Source: Pseudomonas hefeiensis (GTDB lineage Bacteria > Pseudomonadota > Gammaproteobacteria > Pseudomonadales > Pseudomonadaceae). From it: 64,000 nucleotides of DNA. The position numbers were made by a program, and so were the translations under genes. The notes under the pieces were generated by a model that saw nothing but the letters and a program-made list of their open reading frames with translations, made no database searches and was not told the DNA's origin. Below, piece by piece: positions 36,488 to 44,512 of this stretch. The stretch is taken from positions 1,612,001 to 1,676,000 of the forward strand of contig NZ_CP117449.1 of the NCBI RefSeq assembly GCF_030687835.1, given 5' to 3'. How positions within the stretch are numbered: position 1 is the stretch's first letter; every line of letters starts with the position of its first letter.

Positions 36488-36799
36488 TTGAAAATTATCC
36501 GCAGCAAATCCTTTACCGGCGACCGCGCCTGGGCGGCATTGGATATCGCCAACATGAACGGCATTACCACGCGCTTGCACTGGACCGACCAGCCCTACAA
36601 ATGGCACATCAATGACGGTCAGGAAGTCTTCGTGGTCCTCGATGGGCAAGTGCAGATGAGTTATCGGGAAGAGGGGGTCGAGAAAGACGCCTTGCTGGGC
36701 GCGGGGGATATTTTTTACGCATCGGTGGGCACCGAACATGTGGCCAAGCCATTGGGGGAGGCGAGAGTTCTGGTGATTGAGACTGAGGGTAGCGTCTGA
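36488..36799 (+). CDS. Cupin-domain protein (103 aa)
   Basis: A small single-domain cupin. The beta-barrel motifs are visible as HWTDQPYKWHINDGQEVFVVLDG (metal-site His and Glu in KWHINDGQE) and GAGDIFYASVGTEHVAKPLGEA. Cytoplasmic; substrate unknown. The frame is open from 36452, and a TTG at 36488 giving (M)KIIRSKSFTGDRAWAALD is taken as the start because that N-terminus is usual for these proteins. Start confidence is modest. It follows the MFS gene by 38 bp. Confidence 0.78.
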   Translation: MKIIRSKSFTGDRAWAALDIANMNGITTRLHWTDQPYKWHINDGQEVFVVLDGQVQMSYREEGVEKDALLGAGDIFYASVGTEHVAKPLGEARVLVIETEGSV

Positions 36800-36812
36800 T
36801 AAATATTAGTAT

Positions 36813-36858
36813 AATCGATAATATATAGAGATATTACCCGTTATATAGATATTCGATT
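36813..36858. promoter_or_regulatory. AT-rich inverted repeat upstream of TDT transporter
   Basis: AATCGATAATATATA and TATATAGATATTCGATT form an imperfect inverted repeat in a strikingly AT-rich 60-bp stretch, 45 bp before the transporter ATG. It is a probable promoter/operator region. Confidence 0.4.
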
Positions 36859-36902
36859 TGAATCTAGCATGGCGCTATCTCATCCGAGAGCAGGAGTTCG
36901 CC

Positions 36903-38051
36903 ATGCCATGCTGTGCTGCAACAAACCGTTTGCGTCCACTCAGTCATTTACCCAGGCCATTGGAAGCCATTCGCCAGTTCACGCCTAACTGGTTTGCTGT
37001 CGTCATGGGCACCGGAGTATTGGCCCTGGCCTTGGCGCAATGGCCGGGAGATGTCCCAGGCTTGCGCGTCCTGGCCGAAGGGTTGTGGTTGTTCAGTATC
37101 CTGTTGTTTGTGTTGTTCACCGGGCTGTACACCGCCCGTTGGGTGTTGTTCTTCGACGAGGCCCGGCGGATTTTCGGTCATTCAACGGTTTCGATGTTTT
37201 TCGGCACCATTCCCATGGGGCTGGCGACCCTCATCAATGGCTTGTTGGTATTCGGTTTGCCGCGTTGGGGCGAGGGCGTAGTGCCGTTGGCTGAAACGTT
37301 GTGGTGGATCGACGTGGCGATGTCCCTGGCCTGCGGCGTGCTGATTCCGTTTTTGATGTTCACCCGCCAGGAACACCGGATCGACCAGATGACCGCCGTG
37401 TGGCTGTTGCCAGTGGTGGCGGCCGAAGTCGCCGCCGCCAGTGGCGGGTTGTTGGCACCGCACCTGGCAGACGTTCATTCGCAACTGGTCATGCTGGTCA
37501 CCAGCTATATCCTCTGGGCATTTTCCCTACCCGTAGCGTTCAGCATTCTGACGATTCTGCTGCTGCGCATGGCCTTGCACAAACTACCCCACGAAAACAT
37601 GGCCGCCTCGAGCTGGCTGGCCCTCGGCCCGATCGGTACTGGTGCCCTGGGCATGTTGTTGCTGGGAGGCGATGCGCCGCTGATTTTTGCCGCCAATGGC
37701 CTGCCGGGCTTGGGCGACGTCGCCGCCGGCTTGGGGCTGGTGGCCGGTATCACCCTGTGGGGGTTCGGGTTCTGGTGGATGCTGATGGCGCTGCTGATCA
37801 CCGCACGGTATTTGCGCACAGGCATCCCGTTCAACCTCGGGTGGTGGGGCTTTACCTTCCCCTTGGGCGTGTATGCGCTGGCGACGCTGAAGCTGGCGAG
37901 CTTGCTGAGCCTGGGGTTTTTTACCGTGTTCGGTTGTGTGCTGGTGGCGATGCTGGCGGTGATGTGGCTGATTGTCGGCCGGCGCACGCTGCTCGGCGCC
38001 TGGCACGGCGAGCTGTTCGTGTCGCCGTGTATTGCGGGGCTGGCGAAATAA
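36903..38051 (+). CDS. TDT family (tellurite-resistance/dicarboxylate) transporter
   Basis: A 382-residue polytopic membrane protein of the TehA/Mae1/SLAC1 superfamily. The first helix has the characteristic FTPNWFAVVMGTGVLALAL; further features are STVSMFFGTIPMGLATLING and FNLGWWGFTFPLGVYALAT near the C-terminus, with about 10 helices. Members move dicarboxylates, sulfite or anions; the substrate is not evident. AGGAG lies 7 bp before the ATG at 36903, which decides this start over 36858. Confidence 0.88.
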   Translation: MPCCAATNRLRPLSHLPRPLEAIRQFTPNWFAVVMGTGVLALALAQWPGDVPGLRVLAEGLWLFSILLFVLFTGLYTARWVLFFDEARRIFGHSTVSMFFGTIPMGLATLINGLLVFGLPRWGEGVVPLAETLWWIDVAMSLACGVLIPFLMFTRQEHRIDQMTAVWLLPVVAAEVAAASGGLLAPHLADVHSQLVMLVTSYILWAFSLPVAFSILTILLLRMALHKLPHENMAASSWLALGPIGTGALGMLLLGGDAPLIFAANGLPGLGDVAAGLGLVAGITLWGFGFWWMLMALLITARYLRTGIPFNLGWWGFTFPLGVYALATLKLASLLSLGFFTVFGCVLVAMLAVMWLIVGRRTLLGAWHGELFVSPCIAGLAK

Positions 38052-38131
38052 TCGTTAAAGACAGGTAATGTGTGGCCTGGATCGAAAAACCTCATTCCAA
38101 TAAGCGACCACGCCACTCAGGAACATGGAAG

Positions 38132-40006
38132 ATGAGTCACCCCTCGCAGTTCACCTTGCTTCGCACACGGCGTTTCCTGCCGTTTTTCATCACGCAATCC
38201 CTTGGTGCGTTCAACGACAACGTGTTCAAGCAGTCGCTGATCCTGGCGATTCTCTATCGGTTGACCATCGAGGGTGACCGTTCGATCTGGGTCAACCTGT
38301 GTGCGCTGCTGTTTATCTTGCCGTTCTTCTTGTTCTCGGCGCTGGCGGGGCAGTTCGGGGAAAAATTCGCCAAGGATGCGTTGATTCGTCTGATCAAGCT
38401 CGGCGAAATCGCCATCATGACGGTGGGCGCGGTGGGTTTCCTCTTCGATCACTTGTGGTTGATGTTGGCGGCGCTGTTCGCCATGGGCACCCAGTCGGCG
38501 CTGTTCGGGCCGGTGAAATATTCGATCCTGCCGCAAGCGCTGCGTGAGGACGAACTGGTCGGCGGCAATGGCCTGGTAGAGATGGGCACGTTCCTGGCGA
38601 TCCTCATCGGCACCATCGGCGCCGGGGTCATGATGTCCTCGGCGCATTACGCGCCAGTGGTGGCGACCTCGATTGTCGTTATCGCCGTGCTCGGTTACCT
38701 GGCGAGTCGCGGTATTCCGCGGGCAGCGGCGGCCTCGCCGCAGATGCGTTTGAACTGGAACATTTTCAGCCAGTCCTGGGCCACGCTTAAACTGGGTCTG
38801 GGACAAACCCCCGCGGTGTCCCGCTCCATTGTCGGCAACTCATGGTTCTGGTTTGTCGGGGCGATTTATCTGACACAGATCCCGGCCTACGCCAAGGATT
38901 GGATGCACGGTGATGAAACCGTGGTGACCTTGATCCTGACGGTGTTCTCGGTGGGGATCGCCCTGGGTTCGATGCTGTGCGAGAAGTTGTCCGGGCGTAA
39001 AGTCGAGATCGGCCTGGTGCCGTTCGGCTCGTTCGGCCTGACCGTGTTCGGGCTGCTGTTGTGGTGGCATTCCGGTGGAATTCCCGGCAGCGTCGATGGC
39101 TACGGCTGGCTCGAAGTGCTCGGTTTCGGCCACGCCTGGCTGGTGCTGATCGACATCCTCGGGCTCGGTGTCTTTGGTGGTTTCTACATCGTGCCGCTGT
39201 ATGCACTGATTCAGTCGCGCACCGCCGAGAATGAGCGGGCGCGGGTCATCGCCGCCAATAACATTCTCAACGCGTTGTTCATGGTGGTTTCGGCGATTGT
39301 CTCCATTGTCCTGCTGGGCCTGCTTGAACTGTCGATTCCACAGCTGTTCCTGGTGGTGTCGCTGCTGAACATTGGCGTGAACACCTACATCTTCAAAATC
39401 GTCCCTGAATTCAGCATGCGTTTCATGATCTGGCTGCTGAGCCATTCCATGTACCGCGTGGAACATCGCAACCTGGATGCGATTCCCGATGAAGGCGCCG
39501 CGCTGCTGGTCTGCAACCACGTGTCCTTCGTTGACGCCTTACTGATTGGCGGCGCGGTGCGTCGGCCGATTCGTTTCGTGATGTACTACAAGATCTACAA
39601 CCTGCCGGTGCTCAATTTCATCTTTCGCACCGCCGGGACGATTCCGATTGCCGGACGCCAGGAAGACATTCATATCTACGAAAACGCCTTCACGCGCATC
39701 GCTCAATACCTCCAGAACGGCGAGTTGGTGTGCATCTTCCCCGAAGGAAAATTGACGGCCGATGGTGAGATCAATGAGTTCAAGGGCGGGCTGACGCGCA
39801 TTCTTCAGGAAACACCTGTGCCGGTGATTCCCCTGGCGTTGCAGGGGTTGTGGGGCAGTTTCTTCAGTCGCGACCCGAACAAGGGACTGTTTCGCCGGTT
39901 GTGGTCGCGGGTGACGTTGGTGGCGGGTCCGGCGGTCGCCGTTGAGGCAGCGGAGCCCGCGAAGTTGCAGGCATTAGTGGGGGATTTGCGCGGGGCTGTC
40001 CGGTAA
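38132..40006 (+). CDS. MFS transporter-acyltransferase fusion (LplT-PlsC type)
   Basis: A 624-residue two-domain membrane protein. Residues about 1-400 are an MFS/LplT-like lysophospholipid flippase (FFITQSLGAFNDNVFKQSLI at the start). Residues about 430-620 are a PlsC acyltransferase with the HX4D box CNHVSFVDALLIGG, the FPEGKLTADGEI block and PVIPLALQG. This is the first two-thirds of the E. coli LplT/Aas system in one chain, without the acyl-ACP synthetase. It probably flips and re-acylates lysophospholipids in the inner membrane. The ATG at 38132 follows AGGAA. Confidence 0.9.
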   Translation: MSHPSQFTLLRTRRFLPFFITQSLGAFNDNVFKQSLILAILYRLTIEGDRSIWVNLCALLFILPFFLFSALAGQFGEKFAKDALIRLIKLGEIAIMTVGAVGFLFDHLWLMLAALFAMGTQSALFGPVKYSILPQALREDELVGGNGLVEMGTFLAILIGTIGAGVMMSSAHYAPVVATSIVVIAVLGYLASRGIPRAAAASPQMRLNWNIFSQSWATLKLGLGQTPAVSRSIVGNSWFWFVGAIYLTQIPAYAKDWMHGDETVVTLILTVFSVGIALGSMLCEKLSGRKVEIGLVPFGSFGLTVFGLLLWWHSGGIPGSVDGYGWLEVLGFGHAWLVLIDILGLGVFGGFYIVPLYALIQSRTAENERARVIAANNILNALFMVVSAIVSIVLLGLLELSIPQLFLVVSLLNIGVNTYIFKIVPEFSMRFMIWLLSHSMYRVEHRNLDAIPDEGAALLVCNHVSFVDALLIGGAVRRPIRFVMYYKIYNLPVLNFIFRTAGTIPIAGRQEDIHIYENAFTRIAQYLQNGELVCIFPEGKLTADGEINEFKGGLTRILQETPVPVIPLALQGLWGSFFSRDPNKGLFRRLWSRVTLVAGPAVAVEAAEPAKLQALVGDLRGAVR

Positions 40007-40029
40007 CGAGAGACACCTTGTGAAAGTAG

Positions 40030-40060
40030 ACCTGTGGGAGCAAAGCTTGCTCCCACAGGT
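40030..40060. repeat. Compact REP palindrome
   Basis: ACCTGTGGGAGCAAAG followed by CTTGCTCCCACAGGT, a near-perfect hairpin just past the fusion gene. It probably doubles as a terminator. Confidence 0.8.
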
Positions 40061-40110
40061 CTAGCCCCTGCAAGCCTCTATGTCTACAGATCCTGCTCCT
40101 GCAGGTGAAC

Positions 40111-40425
40111 TCAGGCGCTGACCTTAAGTCCGATCAACCCGGCAATGATCAACGCCACACTGGCCAGCCGAATCAGCGCCATGGACTCACCAAACAGAAT
40201 GATCCCGGCAATCACCGTGCCCACGGCACCGACACCGGTCCAAATTGCATAGGCCGTGCCCAAGGGCAGCTCCTTCATCGCAAGGCCCAGCAGGCCAAGG
40301 CTGATTGCCATGGCCGCAACGGTCAATACGGTAGGGAGCGGGCGACTGAAGCCGTCGGTGTACTTCAGGCCGACAGCCCAACCGACTTCGAACAGGCCGG
40401 CAAAAAACAGAATGATCCAGGACAT
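40111..40425 (-). CDS. SMR family exporter, Gdx/SugE-type guanidinium exporter
   Basis: A 104-residue small multidrug resistance protein with four helices. It has the SMR Glu in the first helix ([20 protein letters not shown]) and [20 protein letters not shown]. The WAVGLKYT and [13 protein letters not shown] segments favour the SugE/Gdx subgroup over EmrE. Gdx proteins export guanidinium in exchange for protons. The guanidine-II riboswitch immediately upstream strongly supports this function. The ATG at 40425 has a strong GGAGGTG site that belongs to the riboswitch expression platform. Confidence 0.92.
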   Translation of the reverse strand: MSWIILFFAGLFEVGWAVGLKYTDGFSRPLPTVLTVAAMAISLGLLGLAMKELPLGTAYAIWTGVGAVGTVIAGIILFGESMALIRLASVALIIAGLIGLKVSA

Positions 40426-40439
40426 CACACACCTCCATC

Positions 40440-40500
40440 GATGGATGGGGTCGTCCCCGGATTTAGATCGATCGAGTGGCGGGGTCGTCCCCGCGATGGG
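40440..40500 (-). ncRNA. Guanidine-II (mini-ykkC) riboswitch
   Basis: On the minus strand two hairpins carry identical cores GGGGACGACCCC (at 40481-40492, extended to GCGGGGACGACCCCGC, and at 40447-40458) joined by about 22 nt. The ACGA tetraloops fit the ACGR loops that define this class. The Shine-Dalgarno GGAGGT follows within 15 nt, so ligand binding can control access of the ribosome to the gdx start. Confidence 0.93.
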
Positions 40501-40543
40501 CATATAGATTGCCCATTATTGACCACTCGATCAAGTCTGCTTT

Positions 40544-41509
40544 TCAGTCCGCCGCTTGGCGGGCGAGCAGCTCACGGTCCTGTTTTTCGCTCATGCGCCG
40601 GAAATACGTCGAGAGCAGTGCCCCGGAAATATTGTGCCAGACGCTGAACAGCGCGCTGGGTACCGCCGCCAGCGGCGAGAAATGCGCACTGGCCAGGGCC
40701 GCGCCCAGACCGGAGTTTTGCATGCCCACCTCCAGTGACAAGGTCTTGCGCTGGGCCAGCGGTAACCCGAACAGGCGACCGGTGAAGTAACCCAGCAGGT
40801 AGCCGAAGCTGTTATGCAGCATCACGATTGCCATGATCAGCAGGCCGGACTCGGCGATCTTCGCCTGGCTGGCCGCCACTACCGCCGCAACAATGATCAC
40901 GATGCTCACTACCGAGATCAGCGGCAGCACTTCGACCGCGTGACGAACCCGATCACCCAGCAGGCGTTGAGCAACGATGCCCAACACGATGGGCAGCAGT
41001 ACGATCTGCAGGATCGACCAGAAAAGCGCCGAGAATGACACCGGTAACCAGGCGGAAGCCAGCAGCCAGATCAGCGCCGGGGTCAGCAAAGGCGCGAGCA
41101 GGGTGGTGATGGCCGAAAGCGACACGGCCAAAGCCAGGTCACCGCGGGCCAACCAGGTCATGACATTGGAGGATGTACCGCTCGGGCAGCAACCCACCAG
41201 AATCACCCCGACGGCAATCTCCGGTGGCAGGCTGAATGCCTGGCAAAGCAACCAGGCCACGCCGGGCATGATTACAAATTGTGCAATCACGCCCAGGACC
41301 ACCCGCCCTGGATGACGGCCCACTTCGGCAAAGTCTTCCAGCTTGAGCGCCAGACCCATGCCGAACATCACCAGCCCCAGCAAGGGGACGATGGCGACTT
41401 TCAGATCGACGAACCACTGCGGCAGCAAGAATGCCAGCACGGCAAAAAACAGCACCCAGTAAGCGAAGGTATTGCCGACAAAACGACTCAATGCAGCCAG
41501 TGCGCGCAT
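40544..41509 (-). CDS. Bile acid:sodium symporter family protein
   Basis: A 321-residue inner-membrane transporter of the BASS family with about 10 helices. Diagnostic sequences are VGVILVGCCPSGTSSNVMTW (the helix-break with Ser/Thr Na+ ligands) and KTLSLEVGMQNSGLGAALA. Bacterial members carry various organic anions, such as pantoate or 2-keto acids; the substrate here is open. The start at 41509 (MRALAALSRFVGN) is chosen over 41539. It reads toward the guanidine riboswitch of the gdx gene but is not obviously controlled by it. Confidence 0.9.
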   Translation of the reverse strand: MRALAALSRFVGNTFAYWVLFFAVLAFLLPQWFVDLKVAIVPLLGLVMFGMGLALKLEDFAEVGRHPGRVVLGVIAQFVIMPGVAWLLCQAFSLPPEIAVGVILVGCCPSGTSSNVMTWLARGDLALAVSLSAITTLLAPLLTPALIWLLASAWLPVSFSALFWSILQIVLLPIVLGIVAQRLLGDRVRHAVEVLPLISVVSIVIIVAAVVAASQAKIAESGLLIMAIVMLHNSFGYLLGYFTGRLFGLPLAQRKTLSLEVGMQNSGLGAALASAHFSPLAAVPSALFSVWHNISGALLSTYFRRMSEKQDRELLARQAAD

Positions 41510-41547
41510 GACCTGATCCTTATTATTAAGTAGCACCACAAAAGCAA

Positions 41548-41636
41548 TGTGGGAGCGAGCCTGCTCGCGATAGCGGAGTATCAGTCAACCTATCGGTAAC
41601 TGTCACTCTGCTATCGCGAGCAGGCTCGCTCCCACA
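41548..41636. repeat. REP pair between symporter and rdgC
   Basis: TGTGGGAGCGAGCCTGCTCG with its inverted complement; the stem continues as CGATAGCGGAGT/ACTCTGCTATCG. Confidence 0.9.
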
Positions 41637-41654
41637 AGGGTAATCATTTGGCTG

Positions 41655-42575
41655 TTAGATCCCTTGAGGCATCTCTTCACCACCCAACGCCTCGACCAGC
41701 GCCGGCAGGAACTCGCCAAACGTCAACATCATCAGCGTGAAGCTGGCGTCCAGTTGGCCGAGGGCCTCGTCTCCGCCGTCCTGTTCCGCCTGGTCCTGCA
41801 ACAAGTCTTCGAACTTCAGGCGCTTGACCACCATTTTGTCGTCGAGCACGAAAGACAGCTTGTCCTGCCAGGCCAGCGACAGTTGGGTCACCACTTTGCC
41901 GGTGTTCAAGTGCAGCTGGATTTCGTCGCTGGTCAGGTCCTGACGCTTGCAGCGCACGATGCCGCCATCTTCGTGAGTGTCGCGCAGCTCGCATTCATCC
42001 AGCACGAAGAAATCGTCGGCGGCTTTCTGGGTCTTGACCCAGTCGGTCATGATGGCGGTGGGTGCCGTCTTTACGGTCAGTGGGCGAACCGGCAGTGAGC
42101 CGAGGACTTCACGCAGGGTAGAGAGCAGGTCTTCGGCGCGTTTCGGGCTGGCGGAGTTGACCAGGATCAGCCCCTGTTTCGGTGCGATGGCGGCGAAGGT
42201 GGACGAGCGACGAATGAACGCGCGCGGCAGAAACGCCTGGATGATTTCATCCTTGAGCTGGTCCCGTTCCTTTTTATAGACCTTGCGCATTTGTTCGGCT
42301 TCGATCTCTTCGACCTTTTCCTTCAGGGCATCGCGTACGACGCTTCCTGGCAGGATGCGTTCTTCCTTGCGTGCGGCGATCAGCAGGAAGTCCTGGCTGA
42401 TGTGCACCAGGGGTGCGTCTTCGCCTTTGCCGAACGGCGCGACGAAACCGTAAGTGGTCAACTCCTGGCTTGCACATGGACGCGCCAGTTTGCTGGCCAG
42501 TGCAGTTTCCAACGCCTCGGCATCAAAAGGCAGATCTTGGGTCAGGCGATAGATAAGCAGGTTTTTGAACCACAT
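41655..42575 (-). CDS. rdgC: Recombination-associated protein RdgC
   Basis: DNA-binding ring protein that modulates RecA-dependent recombination. The 306-residue length is normal. It starts [20 protein letters not shown], has [20 protein letters not shown] and the basic finger region [20 protein letters not shown], and ends in an acidic helix. The ATG at 42575 gives the canonical MWFKN N-terminus. It is divergent from the tRNA cluster. Confidence 0.95.
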   Translation of the reverse strand: MWFKNLLIYRLTQDLPFDAEALETALASKLARPCASQELTTYGFVAPFGKGEDAPLVHISQDFLLIAARKEERILPGSVVRDALKEKVEEIEAEQMRKVYKKERDQLKDEIIQAFLPRAFIRRSSTFAAIAPKQGLILVNSASPKRAEDLLSTLREVLGSLPVRPLTVKTAPTAIMTDWVKTQKAADDFFVLDECELRDTHEDGGIVRCKRQDLTSDEIQLHLNTGKVVTQLSLAWQDKLSFVLDDKMVVKRLKFEDLLQDQAEQDGGDEALGQLDASFTLMMLTFGEFLPALVEALGGEEMPQGI

Positions 42576-42685
42576 GGGGTGAGTCTCTCCTTTATACAAA
42601 GGGGGGCATTATTCTCTTCGCGGCGCCATAGGCCAACCCTTCGCTAAGCCTTTGGAAGGCCTGAAAAAATTAAAGTAAAAAGTGC

Positions 42686-42714
42686 TTGCCAGCTTTGAGG
42701 ACGCTCCGTAGAAT
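42686..42714 (+). promoter_or_regulatory. Promoter of the first tRNA-Val/tRNA-Asp unit
   Basis: TTGCCA and TAGAAT with a 17-bp spacer, followed by GCGCGCC, a GC-rich discriminator typical of stringently controlled stable-RNA promoters. The first tRNA base is 22 bp further on. Confidence 0.75.
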
Positions 42715-42735
42715 GCGCGCCACACCGAAAGCGAA

Positions 42736-42811
42736 GGGTGATTAGCTCAGCTGGGAGAGCGTCTGCCTTACAAGCAGAATGTCGGCGGTTCGATCCCGTC
42801 ATCACCCACCA
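42736..42811 (+). tRNA. tRNA-Val (TAC)
   Basis: A 76-nt cloverleaf with acceptor GGGTGAT/ATCACCC, A ACCA end encoded, D-arm AGCTCAGCTGGGAGAGC and anticodon loop CTTACAA (TAC). T-arm GGTTCGATCCC is standard. Identical to the copy at 43083. Confidence 0.97.
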
Positions 42812-42830
42812 TTCGCTCCATGTGTTACGC

Positions 42831-42907
42831 GCAGCGGTAGTTCAGTCGGTTAGAATACCGGCCTGTCACGCCGGGGGTCGCGGGTTCGAGTCCCGTCCGC
42901 TGCGCCA
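42831..42907 (+). tRNA. tRNA-Asp (GTC)
   Basis: A 77-nt cloverleaf with acceptor GCAGCGG/CCGCTGC, CCA encoded, anticodon loop CTGTCAC (GTC) and T-loop GGTTCGAGTCC. It lies 19 bp after tRNA-Val and is presumably co-transcribed. Confidence 0.97.
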
Positions 42908-42949
42908 TATTCGGTTATCTGGAACACTGAACGCCAGATCACCACAGAA

Positions 42950-42972
42950 AGCCCGCTAACGCGGGCTTTTTG
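42950..42972 (+). terminator. Terminator of first tRNA unit
   Basis: AGCCCGC-TAAC-GCGGGCT followed by TTTTT. Confidence 0.88.
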
Positions 42973-43082
42973 CTGTTTGCAGTTCCTGCGGTGCGCTTTG
43001 ATCACATTTTTTTGCTGAATAGCTAATTAAATCAGCACGTTAGGAAAATTTGTGAGAGAATGCGCCCCGCATCGAAAGTGAA

Positions 43083-43158
43083 GGGTGATTAGCTCAGCTG
43101 GGAGAGCGTCTGCCTTACAAGCAGAATGTCGGCGGTTCGATCCCGTCATCACCCACCA
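43083..43158 (+). tRNA. tRNA-Val (TAC), second copy
   Basis: Base-for-base the same as the copy at 42736, including GAAGGGTGATTAGCTCAGCT around its start. Part of a tandem duplication with a period of about 346 bp. Confidence 0.97.
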
Positions 43159-43175
43159 AGCTTTCAATGTTACGC

Positions 43176-43252
43176 GCAGCGGTAGTTCAGTCGGTTAGAA
43201 TACCGGCCTGTCACGCCGGGGGTCGCGGGTTCGAGTCCCGTCCGCTGCGCCA
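43176..43252 (+). tRNA. tRNA-Asp (GTC), second copy
   Basis: Same sequence as the copy at 42831. The following GGAACACTGAACGCCAG is also shared, showing that the duplication reaches into the terminator region. Confidence 0.97.
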
Positions 43253-43295
43253 TCTTCGGCAACCTGGAACACTGAACGCCAGGTCGCCATCAAAA

Positions 43296-43320
43296 AGCCC
43301 GCTCAATGAGCGGGCTTTTT
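43296..43320 (+). terminator. Terminator of second tRNA unit
   Basis: AGCCCGCTCAATGAGCGGGCT followed by TTTTT. The stem is longer than in the first unit, with a different loop. It may be bidirectional, as AAAAA precedes it and the catalase-family gene converges. Confidence 0.88.
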
Positions 43321-43343
43321 GCTGTCTGGTGTTTGCCGGTTAT

Positions 43344-44481
43344 CTACTGTTCGGCATTACGACGATGACGGTAGTCGCTGACCGCTTCATACACGGCTTT
43401 GCGCAAACGGTTGATGCCGCCGATGGGGCGATGGGCCTCAATGCCAAACCATGGGTTGAAGGACTGGTTGTCACAGGCCAGGTTCAATTTGGGCGTATCG
43501 AAATCCTGGGCCGGGACTTTGATTCGCGCTACGGTCTCGAACGGAGCATCGCTCTCTCGCCATTCAATACTGGTGTCTTCGATCGGCATGTACTTGCTCG
43601 GGTCCTGGCGCTGGATCTGCAGGACAAAACACGCCGGCATCCGGTCTGTGGATAACTGTTGCGTCAGTGCGCTTCGCAAGAAATTCGGCAGTGCCTGGTT
43701 TTGTGCGGGCAGGGTGTAGCTAGGGCAGCTATCCGGGTCGGGTGCTACGCGAAACTTCGCGTTAGCCTCGCCAAATTTGTAGGGCGATACCGAAAAATAC
43801 GTGGTCTGGGTCGGGCTGTCAGGGGCCGGGGCAAGTGTCTCCAGGGCGATGAACAGGTGGCGGATCTGCCAGCTCCGGGGGATCCAGGCTCGGAAAGAAC
43901 GCCATCGCCTTTTTTCCATCGGCCTGGGCGGCCACATTCTGACGATATTCGGCGACATCGCTGACGAAGAAGTTCGGATGGTTGAACATCACAAAATCCT
44001 GTTCACCTTGCGACTGGCGGTCCCCCAGCAGTTGTTTGCCTGGCACGTCCAGCAGCTTGATCGCCATCCCTCGCGCATCGCGCAGGCTGTCGAACTGCGG
44101 GTAGGCGTTGCCGTTGGACAAGCGAATCGTCGCTTGCCAGACCTTTCCCGGCTCGGCAAATACACCCTGGCGCAACGGTGCTGGCAGATCGTCCGGTACC
44201 TGTACTTGAGCCATGACGCAGCCGTGGGCCTTGGCATGGGCATCGCGCAGGTAGCGCGTGCCTTCGCGGTGCTGATCGACGATGCGGATAGCGGTCTGGA
44301 TGATGTCCTGGGTCATGGCCGCTTCGCCAGATGGAATCTGCTCTTTATCCGAGACCGGCCCGCTGTGTTGCCAGGCGAACCAGGCCGTGGCCAGCGCCCA
44401 GCCGAGCAGCCCGATGCCCAGCAGCCACAGGAGCGTCTTGCCCAAAAAGGCGCCGAGGCGCAGCCAGAGCGTAATTAGCAT
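43344..44481 (-). pseudogene. Catalase-family haem protein, membrane-anchored, frameshifted
   Basis: Two overlapping frames (44481 down to about 43880, then to 43344) make one catalase-superfamily protein. The N-terminus has a membrane helix (LLWLLGIGLLGWALATAWFA). The fold is seen in the distal His region HAKAHGCVMAQVQV, the Asn region DFVMFNHPNFFVSDVAEY and a C-terminal RKAVY that fits the R-x-x-x-Y haem-ligand motif after FNPWFGIEAHRPIGGINR. The break is in a G5 run at 43877-43881: removing one base joins MAFFPSLDP to RSWQIRHLFIALETLAP. It sits 31 bp after the dihaem gene on the same strand. Either a natural pseudogene or a one-base error; repaired length about 375 residues. Confidence 0.82.
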
Positions 44482-44512
44482 GGGTCAATCCTTTTGCCTG
44501 AGGGTTTCATCA

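Noticed and set aside
42736..43252. Prophage or integrative element at the tRNA repeat
   Set aside because: No integrase, attachment-site remnant or foreign-composition gene is seen beside the tRNAs; only the duplicated unit.
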